NCBI GenBank assembly: GCA_016202435.1
Contig: JACQOR010000035.1
Coordinates: forward strand, 1-35,438
Reading direction: 5' to 3'
Origin: Chloroflexota bacterium
GTDB lineage: Bacteria > Chloroflexota > UBA6077 > SHYK01
DNA length: 35,438 bases
Made by a program: the position numbers and the translations under genes. Positions 7,211-17,579 of this stretch are shown piece by piece (position 1 is the stretch's first letter; each line of letters opens with the position of its first letter). The notes under the pieces are model-generated. The model worked only from the letters and a program-made list of their open reading frames with translations. It did not search any database and was not told the DNA's origin.

Positions 7211-10200
7211 ATGAAGCGTATACGCCCAGCACTGATCGCAACGTCCTTCTACGCCGCCGTCGTGACCGCCTTCTACGCTCCTCAACTCCTCACAGACCGC
7301 GTATTGCTGCCTACCGACAACCTGGTCTCCTTTGCTCCCTGGCGAGAGCAGGCTTCGGAGCTGGATCTTACACGGCCAAACAACGCTCTGACCTCGGACG
7401 CGGTCCTCCAAAACGTGGCCTGGCGCCGGTTCGTTCATGAAAGCTGGGCGCGGGGCGAGCCGCCCCTCTGGAACCCCTCGATCCTGGGCGGCCAGGCTTT
7501 CCTCGCCGCAGCACAAAACCAGGCACTCTATCCGCCGGCGCTCGCCCTGGCGTTCCTTCCGGTGACTCAGTGGTACGAGACTTTCATCGCCTTCCATCTG
7601 CTCCTGGCGATGGTCTTCACGCATCTGTTCACACGGGCGCTGGGAGCGACCAGAACGGGGAGTGTTCTGGCTGGGATCACTTTCGGGCTCTGCGGTTTCC
7701 TGGTCGTAAGCACGATGTGGCCGCAGATGATTGCGACCGCGATCTGGTTGCCCCTCTTGCTCTGGGCCATCGAGCGACTTTTTCAGCGGAGCGAGCGAAG
7801 CCTCCGAGGAGAATGGAGGCGACCAGCAGCGGTCCTGGCTGCCGGAACAGGGCTGCAGTTTCTCGCCGGTCACCCGGAGATCAGTTTCTACAACCTGGCA
7901 GCATCGGGCCTCTACGCCGCGATACGTTTGGTTCAGACAGCTTTGAGGAATCGCCAACCCATGGCAGCGTCGATGACGGCGCTAATCGCCCTGGGCAGCG
8001 TCCTGCTCGGGGGGATGCTCGCAAGCGCCCAACTCCTTCCGTTTCGAGACGCGGGTGCGAATAACTTCCGTAGCGGCCAGGTGAGCTACGACGACGTGCG
8101 GAGCTACGCGCTTCCCAAAGAGGGGCTCCTGGCCTTCGTCCTCCCGAACTTCTTTGGCAACCCCACCCACCACGAAATTCTTGACCTCACCACGGGGGAG
8201 TGGCGCTCGGCCGCCCGAGACGGTGACCCGCGCCGGACTACCGAGTGGGGCACGAAGAACTTCGTCGAAGGGACGGCTTACGTTGGCGTCGTCCCACTCT
8301 TCCTCGGCGCGTTCGGTGTGTTCGCGAGCGGTTCACCCCAGCGCTGGCCGCTCGTGATCCTGGCCGGCGTATCCTTGCTGCTAGCTTTCGGGACTCCCCT
8401 GCTCGCACCGCTCTATTTCCTGGTACCCGGGTACGACCAGCTCCACACACCGTTTCGCTGGGTTTTCCTATACGGCTTCGCAGTTGCAGTTCTCGCCGGT
8501 CTCGGTCTATCGACCCTCGGTGCGGCACGGCGGGCAATGCGCGGCGCCGTAGCCGTTCTGTTGGCAGGCGGTCTCCTGCTGCTGCTCACCCTCATGCTGG
8601 GACTGGTGAACCCCACGGCTCCCACGACACTCGCGACCGGTGCCACTGAGCGTTCCGCGCGGCTCGCCCAAGCCTTTCCGGACGGAGCAGCACTTTTCTC
8701 CTACGAGTGGATGAATCTCGCCGTTCTCGCTGTCCTTCTGATCGCGACCGGTGTCGGGCTGAGTTTCCGTGGCCGCGGGGCGGCCCTCTGGCTAGTGGGC
8801 TTGACCGTCATGGATCTTTTCGTGTTCGGCGCCGGCTTCAGCACGGCGGGCGACCCTCGCGTCATAGAAGAGGGTCCGCCTGCGATTCGCGCGTTGCTGG
8901 CGGATGCCACGGCAGGTTCGGGTCCTTTCCGGATAACGGCATTCGGGCCCGACATGCTGCCCGCCAACACCGCGGCGCTTTTTGGGCTCGAAGACATTCG
9001 CGGCTATGACAGCCTCATCCCACGGGATTATGTCCAGTACTTGTCCCTCATCGAGGCTGACAGCGTGCGCACGATGCTGCTCTTCAGCAAGATTGAGTCG
9101 TTCTCTGATCCCAAGAGCCTGTCCTCGCCGTTGCTGGACCCATTGGGTGTCCGGTATGTGCTGAGCGTGGCGCCGCTGAGCGGGCCGGGCCTGACTCTAG
9201 TTCTTGACGGGCCTACGAAAATCTACCGCCGCGAGAGCGCCCTTCCAAGAGCGATGCTGGTCGGTGACGCCGAGTATTTTGCATCCCAGGACGATGCGCT
9301 GGCGCGGCTGAACGGCCTCGACTTACGCTCGACTGCGACAGTCGAGAGGCCCGATGGAATTCGCACCGAGCGACGCAGCCCCGGCACCGCGTCTGTCCAG
9401 AGTCACGGAAACACAGAGGTCCGGATTCTCGTCTCTTCGCCCGGAGGTGGCTACGTCGTTCTCTTCGACTACTTCGCTTCGGGCTGGCGCGCATTCGTTG
9501 ACGGCGCTGAGCATCCGATCTACCGAGCGGACGGCATCTTTCGTGCCGTAGAAGTTTCCGCCGGCGAACACGTCGTTACCTTTGTCTATCGACCGTTCTC
9601 GTGGGTTCTCGGTGCGCTGCTCTCGGCCGTTGGACTGTTGCTCCTGCTCACCCTCATCGGGCTTGGCGCCTGGCAGCGATTCCTGGCTAGAGTCTCGGGC
9701 CGTTCGACGCTTTCTCGAGTTCTCAAGAATGCGCTCGTGCCAATGGCCGCGGGCACGATCAACAAAGCTCTCGACCTCGGCCTCGCGGTAGTGATGCTGC
9801 GAATACTCGGGCCGGCTGACGTCGGGCGCTATACGTGGGCCGTCCTGGTTGTGGGCTACCTCGATATCCTCGCGAACTTCGGCTTGGGCGTCCTTTTGAC
9901 GAGGGACATTGCGCGCGACCCCTTGGCCCGCGACCGCTACCTCGGCGCCGCAGCCCTTGCCCGCTCAGTCCTTTCCGGGCTTTGCCTGCTGATCGCGTTC
10001 GCAATTGCCGGGCCCCTCGCCCCGCTTCTGGACGTGACCCCTGAGATGGCGCTTGCGCTCGTCCTCCTCGCCACTGGAATGGCCGTATCCAACCTGTCGG
10101 GGCTGGTGACCGCCATCTTCAACGCGCGAGAGCGAATGGAGTACCCCGCCTACGTCGGAACAATAACGGCGATCTTGAAACTGGTGGGGGGAATCGCCGT

Positions 10201-11170
10201 ACTCACCCTGGGTTTCGGCATCGTCGGCCTCGCCGCCCTCTCGATCGCCGTGAATGTCGTATCCGCTGCTGCTCTCGTCGGTCTGTTGCTGAGCCTGGAG
10301 GGCCGCCCCGGACTGGTATTCAGCCCGGGGCTATCGATGCGACTGATCGCTGCCTCTTATCCCCTCATGCTGAACAATCTACTCGCGAGCCTCTTTTTTA
10401 GAGTGGACGGTTTGATTCTAAGACCATTCTGGGGAGACGCGGTCCTCGGCTGGTACGGCGCTGCCTACAAATTCATCGATGGCCTGAACGTCATCCCATC
10501 CCAGTTGACGCTCGCGCTGTTCCCCGTATTCTCGCGGTACGCCGCGTCAGGGGGCGGCACTCTAGTCCACTCCGTAGAGCTGGCCATGAAGGCACTTCTC
10601 ACGCTCGCGGTGCCCATCGCCGTCGGAACGATGCTGTTGGCCGAACCGATCGTTCGACTGGTGGCCGGCGACGCCTATGTGCCGCATTCCGTCGTGGCCC
10701 TCCAAATCCTTATCTGGTTTCTGCCGTTCAGCTTCGTGAATGGCCTGCTCCAGTACGTGCTCATCGCGGTTGATCAACAGCGCTTCATCACGAGGAGCTT
10801 CCTGCTAGCCGCCGCCTTCAACATCTCTGGGAATCTCCTGCTGATCCCACACCTGGCATACGTCGGAGCGGCCCTCATCACAATTGGCTCCGAAGTGGTC
10901 CTGCTCGGGCCGTTCTGGTACGCGGTACGACGTCATGTCGGCCCCGTGAAGCTCCTCGCCCTAGCGTGGCGGCCGGCGCTCGCCGCCGGTGCCATGGGTG
11001 CAACTACGTGGGCACTCGCAAGCGGGCCAATGCTGGCAACGATCGCTATCTCAGCGGCGGTCTATGCTCTTGCCCTGGTCATCATCGGCGGGATTGGTCC
11101 CGAGGAGCGAGCGATCTTGCGCCAGACATTCTCCGCTCGTGGAGATCGCTTCCCAAAGACGGCCCTGTAG
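7211..11170 (+). CDS. YfhO-family GT-C membrane protein fused to a Wzx/MOP-type polysaccharide flippase domain
   Basis: One continuous ORF. N-terminus: LLPTDNLVSFAPWR...GEPPLWNPSILGGQAFLAAAQNQALYPPALAL, periplasmic YYASGWRAFVDG-like FDYFASGWRAFVDGAEHPIYRADGIFRAVEV. From about 9705: LSRVLKNALVPMAAGTINKALDLGLAVVMLRILGPADVGRYTWAVLVVGYLDILANFGLGVLLTRDIAR, typical of oligosaccharide flippases. ATG at 7211 preferred over TTG at 7172. Confidence 0.88.
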   Translation: MKRIRPALIATSFYAAVVTAFYAPQLLTDRVLLPTDNLVSFAPWREQASELDLTRPNNALTSDAVLQNVAWRRFVHESWARGEPPLWNPSILGGQAFLAAAQNQALYPPALALAFLPVTQWYETFIAFHLLLAMVFTHLFTRALGATRTGSVLAGITFGLCGFLVVSTMWPQMIATAIWLPLLLWAIERLFQRSERSLRGEWRRPAAVLAAGTGLQFLAGHPEISFYNLAASGLYAAIRLVQTALRNRQPMAASMTALIALGSVLLGGMLASAQLLPFRDAGANNFRSGQVSYDDVRSYALPKEGLLAFVLPNFFGNPTHHEILDLTTGEWRSAARDGDPRRTTEWGTKNFVEGTAYVGVVPLFLGAFGVFASGSPQRWPLVILAGVSLLLAFGTPLLAPLYFLVPGYDQLHTPFRWVFLYGFAVAVLAGLGLSTLGAARRAMRGAVAVLLAGGLLLLLTLMLGLVNPTAPTTLATGATERSARLAQAFPDGAALFSYEWMNLAVLAVLLIATGVGLSFRGRGAALWLVGLTVMDLFVFGAGFSTAGDPRVIEEGPPAIRALLADATAGSGPFRITAFGPDMLPANTAALFGLEDIRGYDSLIPRDYVQYLSLIEADSVRTMLLFSKIESFSDPKSLSSPLLDPLGVRYVLSVAPLSGPGLTLVLDGPTKIYRRESALPRAMLVGDAEYFASQDDALARLNGLDLRSTATVERPDGIRTERRSPGTASVQSHGNTEVRILVSSPGGGYVVLFDYFASGWRAFVDGAEHPIYRADGIFRAVEVSAGEHVVTFVYRPFSWVLGALLSAVGLLLLLTLIGLGAWQRFLARVSGRSTLSRVLKNALVPMAAGTINKALDLGLAVVMLRILGPADVGRYTWAVLVVGYLDILANFGLGVLLTRDIARDPLARDRYLGAAALARSVLSGLCLLIAFAIAGPLAPLLDVTPEMALALVLLATGMAVSNLSGLVTAIFNARERMEYPAYVGTITAILKLVGGIAVLTLGFGIVGLAALSIAVNVVSAAALVGLLLSLEGRPGLVFSPGLSMRLIAASYPLMLNNLLASLFFRVDGLILRPFWGDAVLGWYGAAYKFIDGLNVIPSQLTLALFPVFSRYAASGGGTLVHSVELAMKALLTLAVPIAVGTMLLAEPIVRLVAGDAYVPHSVVALQILIWFLPFSFVNGLLQYVLIAVDQQRFITRSFLLAAAFNISGNLLLIPHLAYVGAALITIGSEVVLLGPFWYAVRRHVGPVKLLALAWRPALAAGAMGATTWALASGPMLATIAISAAVYALALVIIGGIGPEERAILRQTFSARGDRFPKTAL

Positions 11171-11217
11171 GACCATTTCCATTGGGGCCGGCACCGCGCT
11201 GACTCCGCGGACCCTGC

Positions 11218-11745
11218 CTAACCCTTGGCCATCGGAGGATCGTGATCGACGGTTGTGCCGCGGATGAGCTCCACGGCGTGGGCCAACACCGGCCGGAGCA
11301 CCTCGAGGCACTCAGCGACGGCCCTCGGACTACCGGGCAGGTTGACGATCAAAGTTCGACCGCGGACGCCTACGACCTGACGCGACAGCATCCCGAAGGG
11401 AGTCTTCTGGATGCCGTACGCTCGCATCGCCTCGGCCATGCCGAGCGCCTGGTAGTCCACGACCTCAGCCGTCACATCGGGGGTCACATCGCGAGGCGCC
11501 AACCCGGTGCCGCCGGTGGTCAGTATCAAGTCCACGCGGGACTCGTCGGCCAGGCGGCACAAATGGCGTCGAATCTGGTCTCGGTCATCCGGTATCAGCA
11601 CCCGGTCCACGACATCGGCGTGCATGTCGCCGAGAAACTCCGCGATCCGATCCCCGCTCGTATCTGCACGCTTGCCCCGAGAGCCGGTGTCGCTCATCGT
11701 CATGATGGCCGCGCGCATCGGACGTTCGCTCGTTTCGGACGTCAC
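11218..11745 (-). CDS. mogA: Molybdopterin adenylyltransferase-type protein (MogA/MoaB family)
   Basis: [64 protein letters not shown]. Confidence 0.92.
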   Translation of the reverse strand: MTSETSERPMRAAIMTMSDTGSRGKRADTSGDRIAEFLGDMHADVVDRVLIPDDRDQIRRHLCRLADESRVDLILTTGGTGLAPRDVTPDVTAEVVDYQALGMAEAMRAYGIQKTPFGMLSRQVVGVRGRTLIVNLPGSPRAVAECLEVLRPVLAHAVELIRGTTVDHDPPMAKG

Positions 11746-12230
11746 TCAGCCTCCCGGACAAACTCTCCCGATTTCCCCCCGCTCTTGTGCACCAGGCGCA
11801 CCTCTCCGATAACCATCGCTCGATCGACCGCCTTGCACATGTCATAGATGGTGAGCGCCGCCAGCGACACCGCGACCATCGCTTCCATTTCCACGCCCGT
11901 CTTCCCAACCACCGTCGCGGTTGCCTCGATGTCGATTGCCGACTGGGCACGATCGATATCGAAGCGAACGTCGACTCCGGTGAGCGGGAGCGGATGGCAC
12001 AGAGGAATCAGCGAGCCGGTTTGCTTGGCGGCCATGATTCCGGCGATCTGCGCTACGCCCAGCACACTTCCTTTTGCCATCTCGCCGCTTTCAATGAGGC
12101 TCAGTGTGGAGGGCGCCATGGAGACGCGGCCACGCGCGGTAGCCCGTCGCATCGTGTCCGCTTTTTCAGATACATCCACCATGTGTGCGGCGCCCGTGTC
12201 ATCCAGATGGCTCAATGCGTTCTCGGTCAC
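11742..12230 (-). CDS. moaC: Cyclic pyranopterin monophosphate synthase MoaC
   Basis: [76 protein letters not shown]; 4-bp overlap with mogA. Confidence 0.97.
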   Translation of the reverse strand: MTENALSHLDDTGAAHMVDVSEKADTMRRATARGRVSMAPSTLSLIESGEMAKGSVLGVAQIAGIMAAKQTGSLIPLCHPLPLTGVDVRFDIDRAQSAIDIEATATVVGKTGVEMEAMVAVSLAALTIYDMCKAVDRAMVIGEVRLVHKSGGKSGEFVREAE

Positions 12231-13696
12231 GTGGCCCCCATCAGGCTACGGATGTCCTCGGCAACGTGGGCGATATCGAGGCCGCCGTAGCCCATGAATC
12301 GCGCGATTTCTTCGACGTTGTACTTCTGGCCTTCCTGCCACAACTCGATAAGGAACTTGCCCGCCTTGGGATTGCGAAACCATTCCTGGTCGAATTGATT
12401 ACGCAAGAAGCGTCGATGCTGGGCCTCGAACATCCAAGCGCGGAGGTATGCGGCGCAGTAGAAGCCATCATCGACGTCGGTCAGGTAGCTCTCGGGCCCG
12501 TGACCGCAGCCGAGGTTGCGACTGAGCAGATTGTCGTACCACTCAGCCGCGTCAGCGGGCTCATCCACCTGGTGCAGTAGCTGCTCATAGATCAGTTTAG
12601 AACCATAACGGCGCAGCATGTACAGGCGATGAAAACCAGCGAGCTGGAAGAACCCGAGTGCATCGGCGCCGGTCGCATACCGAGACAGCCACGAAGGGTC
12701 ATGAATGAGGTACTCCAGCAGGAACGCGTAGCCTTCCGTCACTGAAGCATCACCCAGGTAACGGTACGCGAATGGCTGCGTCCCATCGACATTGCCGTAA
12801 TGCTCGGCGTGTCCCGCCTCGTGGAACAAGGTTTCGTAGTCCTGCTCGCCGCCCGAGGGCTTGACGACCAGCCGCACGTCGTTCGGCACCTGGATGGTGG
12901 CGCAGAATGCCCGCGGCGACTTTAGCGGCCGCACTTCCGCATCCAGACGAATGTTGATCTGGTCTTCGAGCAGGATCCCCATTCCGCGCAGGGTGGAATG
13001 GAGTTTGGCAATCATTGAGTCCTGGGGGAACATGAGATCGTATTGGGGGCCGCGAAAGATTCGAGCAAGGTCGCACCGACGGGCGTCATCACGGAGAATC
13101 CGCAGCTCATGGAGATAGGTGTCCAGCGCGGAGAAATACAGCTCGTCGGTCTCAGCGATGAACCGCTGCATCGTTTCAGCGAGGGTCTGGAGCTTGAAGC
13201 CTCGCAACTCGTCGTACATCGCGACGTAATCCGGATGTCCAAACTGCCGCGCGGCCCGCTGCCGATTCTTTTCCCCCTCTTCGAGAGTAGGATTGAGCCT
13301 AGCCATTACGGCGAGGTAGCGAGCTTCGAGATCGTGCCGACGAACCGGATCCGCCTCCCGCGCGATCAGCGGAGGGACCTGCCGGTAGGGAATGGAGGCT
13401 TCGTCCCACTGAACCGTCGACGCGACCTCAATGGCAGCCGTGCGCTCGGCCGACGCTCGCGACTCTCTGCTGACGTAACCGTGGGCGATAAAGTCCAGCA
13501 GATAACGGACCTCGCGAGGATCAAGATCCCAGGTCTTGGCTTCCGCGAACCGCTCGCCCTCGAAGAGGTGGGAATACTCCCCGTAGATGGGGGAGAGTTC
13601 AAGGGCGGTCTTCAGTCCCGCACGGAAGACGTAGTACTCAGTGTTGAGCGCGCGTGTGAAACCTTCAGCGCCGCGAAGGTACAGGTCTGGATCCAC
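12227..13696 (-). CDS. HExxH zinc metallopeptidase (gluzincin, M3/M32-like)
   Basis: [16 protein letters not shown] with a downstream Glu in [12 protein letters not shown]; alpha-helical architecture; 4-bp overlap with moaC. Confidence 0.8.
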   Translation of the reverse strand: MDPDLYLRGAEGFTRALNTEYYVFRAGLKTALELSPIYGEYSHLFEGERFAEAKTWDLDPREVRYLLDFIAHGYVSRESRASAERTAAIEVASTVQWDEASIPYRQVPPLIAREADPVRRHDLEARYLAVMARLNPTLEEGEKNRQRAARQFGHPDYVAMYDELRGFKLQTLAETMQRFIAETDELYFSALDTYLHELRILRDDARRCDLARIFRGPQYDLMFPQDSMIAKLHSTLRGMGILLEDQINIRLDAEVRPLKSPRAFCATIQVPNDVRLVVKPSGGEQDYETLFHEAGHAEHYGNVDGTQPFAYRYLGDASVTEGYAFLLEYLIHDPSWLSRYATGADALGFFQLAGFHRLYMLRRYGSKLIYEQLLHQVDEPADAAEWYDNLLSRNLGCGHGPESYLTDVDDGFYCAAYLRAWMFEAQHRRFLRNQFDQEWFRNPKAGKFLIELWQEGQKYNVEEIARFMGYGGLDIAHVAEDIRSLMGAT

Positions 13697-13935
13697 GCCT
13701 CTTCTCCGGGCTACCCGCGCGGCTCAGGTGGGATCTCGTGGTCAGCTGCCTCGGGGTCAGGCGCCTTGGGAAGGAGCGGGCGGGAAGCAGAATTATACTC
13801 GCGAGGTTCGCACCTCCGATCGCCCTTCTTGGGGGACTGCCCACTACATGTTCTCCCGTGCGGCATCTCACCGGGCATCGTTTTCCCTGGCTTGGGAGGT
13901 CCGGGGTGTACCGCTGCGCTCCGTCGGACCTTTCA

Positions 13936-14622
13936 ATGATTTATCCCCCACGGGAGACGACCAACCTCCACGCTGAATGGGCAGGGATGCTTGCCTATGA
14001 CGATGCGCGAGCTCTCCAGATGCGGGTGAGGGACGCGGTTATCCGGGGAGAGGCAGCCCCCACGCTGTTGCTCATGGAACATGAACCCGTCATTACGTTT
14101 GGCCGCCGCCCTGCCCCAGGCGACCTACTAGTACCGTTCCAGGAACTTACCGCCCACGGAATCGCTTTGCGTCAAGCGGAGCGCGGCGGCCAGGCCACCT
14201 ACCATGGGCCCGGCCAACTCGTGGGCTATTTGATCGCTCCGCTACGTACCTTCGCTCCGAGTTTGCCAGCCCTCGTCGACCAGCTTGAAACCGCGCTCAT
14301 CGAAGTCTGCCACGAGCTCGGCGTGCAGGCTCGGCGAGACCCGCGCCAGCGCGGAGTCTGGTCACGCGCCGCGAAGGTGGGATTCATCGGGCTGGCCATC
14401 ACCCGGGGTGTCTGCTGGCACGGCTTCTCACTGAACGTGAGCGTCGATCTCGATCCGTTCCGGCTCATCCGCCCCTGTGGGCTCGATGATGAGGTGACGT
14501 CGATAGCCCAGTCGGGCGGGATATCGATAGCCCTACCGGACCTCGCGCCCCTGGTTGCCCGCAAGGTATCCCGGGTGCTGGGAATTCACCTCGACATGGC
14601 CCCGTTCACGACGACATCCTAG
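13936..14622 (+). CDS. lipB: Lipoyl(octanoyl) transferase LipB
   Basis: RGGQATYHGPGQLVGYLI, RGVWSRAAKVGFIGLAITRGVCWHGFSLNVSVDLDPFRLIRPCGL; ATG at 13936 preferred to the ORF start 13738. Confidence 0.94.
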   Translation: MIYPPRETTNLHAEWAGMLAYDDARALQMRVRDAVIRGEAAPTLLLMEHEPVITFGRRPAPGDLLVPFQELTAHGIALRQAERGGQATYHGPGQLVGYLIAPLRTFAPSLPALVDQLETALIEVCHELGVQARRDPRQRGVWSRAAKVGFIGLAITRGVCWHGFSLNVSVDLDPFRLIRPCGLDDEVTSIAQSGGISIALPDLAPLVARKVSRVLGIHLDMAPFTTTS

Positions 14623-15920
14623 CCTTCAGTTGGAGCGAAGCGACGGCCAATCAAGCTGATGACCAGCACGATCCCGGCCAGCACGAACATCACCCGCCCC
14701 ACACCCACGAGATCGGCAATGCCGCCGAAGAAGACCAGCGGCACCGCTGAGCAAAGACTTCCCAGCATCAGTTGCACGGCAAATACTCGGCCTCTCGCTT
14801 CTGGTGGAGCCCGGTCTTGCAGCGAGGTCTGCGAGCCGACCATGAGCGCGGTGAACCCAAGCCCTCCGACAAAAGTGGCAAGCATGATGCCGGCGGCAAC
14901 GACCACATCGGCCTGAGTCATCGTGTCAACGGCGACGCCCTGCGGACGGAGAAGTCCCATGGTCCTGGCGACTACCGGAAGGGCCGCAATAGCGGTCAGC
15001 GCCGCGGCCACGACTATGAGTCCACGGCGGATGAGCCGCTGACGATCGCCCCAGGTCCCGATCGACCGGCTCCGGCTTAGCAGTGCAGCTGCCAGGACCG
15101 TACCCAAAAAGGCCGGCCCGACGATGAAAACCGCGTCCTCTGGCGCGATACCCAGCACGTCGACCACAAAGCGGGGAGCGACCATGGCCACCATGAGCGT
15201 GATGCCGACTCCGACCGTCCAATACACCATGGACCAGAGCATGGTCCGATCGACAAGCACGAGATCCAAGACTTCCCTTACTTGCGAAACGACCTCGACT
15301 ACCGCCCTTTTTCCCTGATCCGGCGGCGCTTCTCCGGGTTGACGTGGCAAAGCCCAGACCAGAACGGTACATACCCCATAGAGTGCGGCCGCAAGGAGGA
15401 AAAAAGTCTGCGTCCCGAATAGCTTCACGATGAGGGGCCCCACAAATACCAGCCCCACTGCCTGCGATACCGTGAAGGTCAGGTGAAACAGAGAGGTGGC
15501 TTCCATCAATTTGCGGCGCCCTACAACGGCGGGGATCATCGCGAGCTCAGCGGGCCCGAAGAACTGGCTCACGACCGAGAAAAAGAAACTGACGACGTAC
15601 AGGAGGGCGAGCGTGCCCTGGAGCAGCACATAGCTCGCGACAACGAAGCAGCGTACTAAGTTCGTGGCAATGAGCACGGCACGCTTGTCCCAGCGGTCCA
15701 CGTACACACCGGCTGGCACGCCGAACAGAATCGCGGGCACGACGACCGACAGGATCGTGATGCTGAGCTGGGTAGTCGAGTGGCTTATTTGCTCCACCAG
15801 GACCAGGAGCCCGTACCAAATCGCGTTCTGGGCCGTTTGACTGATGGCCTGGGCAGTCCACAGCCGGACGAAAGGTCCGTTTCTCCAGACCGACCGCTCC
15901 GGATGCGACTCGGAAATCAC
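14619..15920 (-). CDS. MFS transporter
   Basis: About 12 TM segments; N-terminal [40 protein letters not shown] motif A-like. Confidence 0.85.
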   Translation of the reverse strand: MISESHPERSVWRNGPFVRLWTAQAISQTAQNAIWYGLLVLVEQISHSTTQLSITILSVVVPAILFGVPAGVYVDRWDKRAVLIATNLVRCFVVASYVLLQGTLALLYVVSFFFSVVSQFFGPAELAMIPAVVGRRKLMEATSLFHLTFTVSQAVGLVFVGPLIVKLFGTQTFFLLAAALYGVCTVLVWALPRQPGEAPPDQGKRAVVEVVSQVREVLDLVLVDRTMLWSMVYWTVGVGITLMVAMVAPRFVVDVLGIAPEDAVFIVGPAFLGTVLAAALLSRSRSIGTWGDRQRLIRRGLIVVAAALTAIAALPVVARTMGLLRPQGVAVDTMTQADVVVAAGIMLATFVGGLGFTALMVGSQTSLQDRAPPEARGRVFAVQLMLGSLCSAVPLVFFGGIADLVGVGRVMFVLAGIVLVISLIGRRFAPTEG

Positions 15921-16192
15921 TCCGCGCCTGAAGGGTCTGGCGCCTCCAAACCCTGGAGAGCCTCAGCCCCCGCGAAGGGCTCGCGATGCTCCGGCCGGGC
16001 CACGAAGCTCTTGAGGCGCCGCTCGACCACGCTTCGGGAGAGGAGCACTCGGCGCCCACAGGTGACACAGCGGAGCCCTATGTCCGCGCCGATACGGACG
16101 ACCGTCCAGTCAGAGCCGCCGCAGGGATGCGGCTTTCGGAGCCTGATCACATCCCCAATGTGAAAATCGACCGGCATGTTGGGGACCGTCAA
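15917..16192 (-). CDS. DUF951 domain-containing protein
   Basis: [52 protein letters not shown]. Confidence 0.9.
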   Translation of the reverse strand: MTVPNMPVDFHIGDVIRLRKPHPCGGSDWTVVRIGADIGLRCVTCGRRVLLSRSVVERRLKSFVARPEHREPFAGAEALQGLEAPDPSGAE

Positions 16193-17034
16193 CCGGGGAC
16201 CGTGGTTGAAGGGACTCGGAGCGAGTCAAGAAGCGTGAGTGCTTCCTGACGAGCGGCTGACGCCCAATCGGAACCGCTCGACGCATAGAGAACTTGCCGA
16301 CTCACGCTCACCACAGCCAGCGCTCCATCGGCCGCCCCATAGCGCATGGCCTCCGAAGCTTCCCCACCCTGCGCGCCCACGCCCGGAACCAGGATAGGCA
16401 GATCGGTCGCAATCGCCCTGATACGCCCGAGATCCTCGGGGAATGTCACTCCCACCACGAGTCCAACGTTCCCAAGGCTGTTCCACTCCACGGCCTTCCG
16501 GGCGACGACCTCGTGGAGCGGCAGATAGTCTCCGCCATACTGGCAAACCAGATCCTGGAAATCCCGACTTCCCGGGTTGGAGGTCTTGCATAGCACGAAC
16601 GCACCGCGCCCCGCATCCCGCAGGTACGGCTCCACGCTGTCGGTCCCCTGGTAGGGATTCACGGTGGCGGCGTCGAATCCGAAGACCTCGAACAATGCGG
16701 TGGCATATCGCTCCGCGGTGCTGCTGATGTCTCCCCGCTTGCCGTCCCCGATCGAGAGAATCCCGTCCGGTATCGCGTCTAGCGTCGAGCGGATGAGCGG
16801 CGGACCATCACTGCCCAAGGCCTCGAAGAACGCGAGATTCGGCTTGTAGGCGCATACCAGGTCTGCGGTCGCATCGATGATTCCTCGAATGAAGCTCTCG
16901 ACCCCTGAAGCGCTCCGGCTGAAGCCATCAGGGAGCCGGTCTGGATCCACGTCAATGCCCACGCACAAAGCGCTTCTGGCGCGACGTTGGGCGTCCCTCA
17001 GCCGAGCCGTGAAAGACTGACGCGGTGCGCTCAC
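16189..17034 (-). CDS. pyrF: Orotidine 5'-phosphate decarboxylase (type 2)
   Basis: [82 protein letters not shown]. Confidence 0.95.
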   Translation of the reverse strand: MSAPRQSFTARLRDAQRRARSALCVGIDVDPDRLPDGFSRSASGVESFIRGIIDATADLVCAYKPNLAFFEALGSDGPPLIRSTLDAIPDGILSIGDGKRGDISSTAERYATALFEVFGFDAATVNPYQGTDSVEPYLRDAGRGAFVLCKTSNPGSRDFQDLVCQYGGDYLPLHEVVARKAVEWNSLGNVGLVVGVTFPEDLGRIRAIATDLPILVPGVGAQGGEASEAMRYGAADGALAVVSVSRQVLYASSGSDWASAARQEALTLLDSLRVPSTTVPG

Positions 17035-17035
17035 G

Positions 17036-17332
17036 TCAACCGGCCCGATCTTCGGCAGCGCGGAACAGGTACTCCAGGAACAAGTACGTCACCATCAAAA
17101 GCGCGACATAGACGGGGGTCAGCATGCGAAGCGACTGCAGCCAGAGGCCGAACTCGACCGCGAAGGCGAAACGCATCCCGCTTCCCAGAAAGTGAATCGC
17201 GGTACGGCGAGACTCTGATCCTTCCGAGACCCGCCGGACGACGTAGAGCTCGCGGAGAAGTGCCCAAGAGCCTGATAGCGCAGCGAACCCGGCCGAATAG
17301 AGAAGCGCCTGAGCCGTGGGGCTCACAGGCAA
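17036..17332 (-). CDS. Small membrane protein of unknown function
   Basis: Hydrophobic ORF just upstream of pyrF in the same orientation; the frame stays open and hydrophobic upstream of the TTG, so the start is uncertain. Confidence 0.55.
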   Translation of the reverse strand: MPVSPTAQALLYSAGFAALSGSWALLRELYVVRRVSEGSESRRTAIHFLGSGMRFAFAVEFGLWLQSLRMLTPVYVALLMVTYLFLEYLFRAAEDRAG

Positions 17333-17579
17333 GACCAGGACGACAAAGCCGGCGACGGCCCACCCGCCCAGTGCCAGCGCGATAACCAGTCCCCGACCGT
17401 AGCCGCCCAGGAGCGACCTCCTCGGCCGGGAGTATAGGCGAGTGATACGCCCGACGACCCGTCTTCTTTTGACTCGCGGGCTGCCTACCTAGGAGCGTTT
17501 CCCAATCCCCTATACTCGGCTGACGGCACGCCTGACGCCCAAGGAGACGCATACGAACGACCGCCACAACAACCTTTTC

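Noticed and set aside
6902-7957. 351-aa minus-strand ORF across the GT2/YfhO junction
   Set aside because: Shadow ORF opposite the YfhO coding region; Arg/Ser/Glu-rich composition without domain signal.
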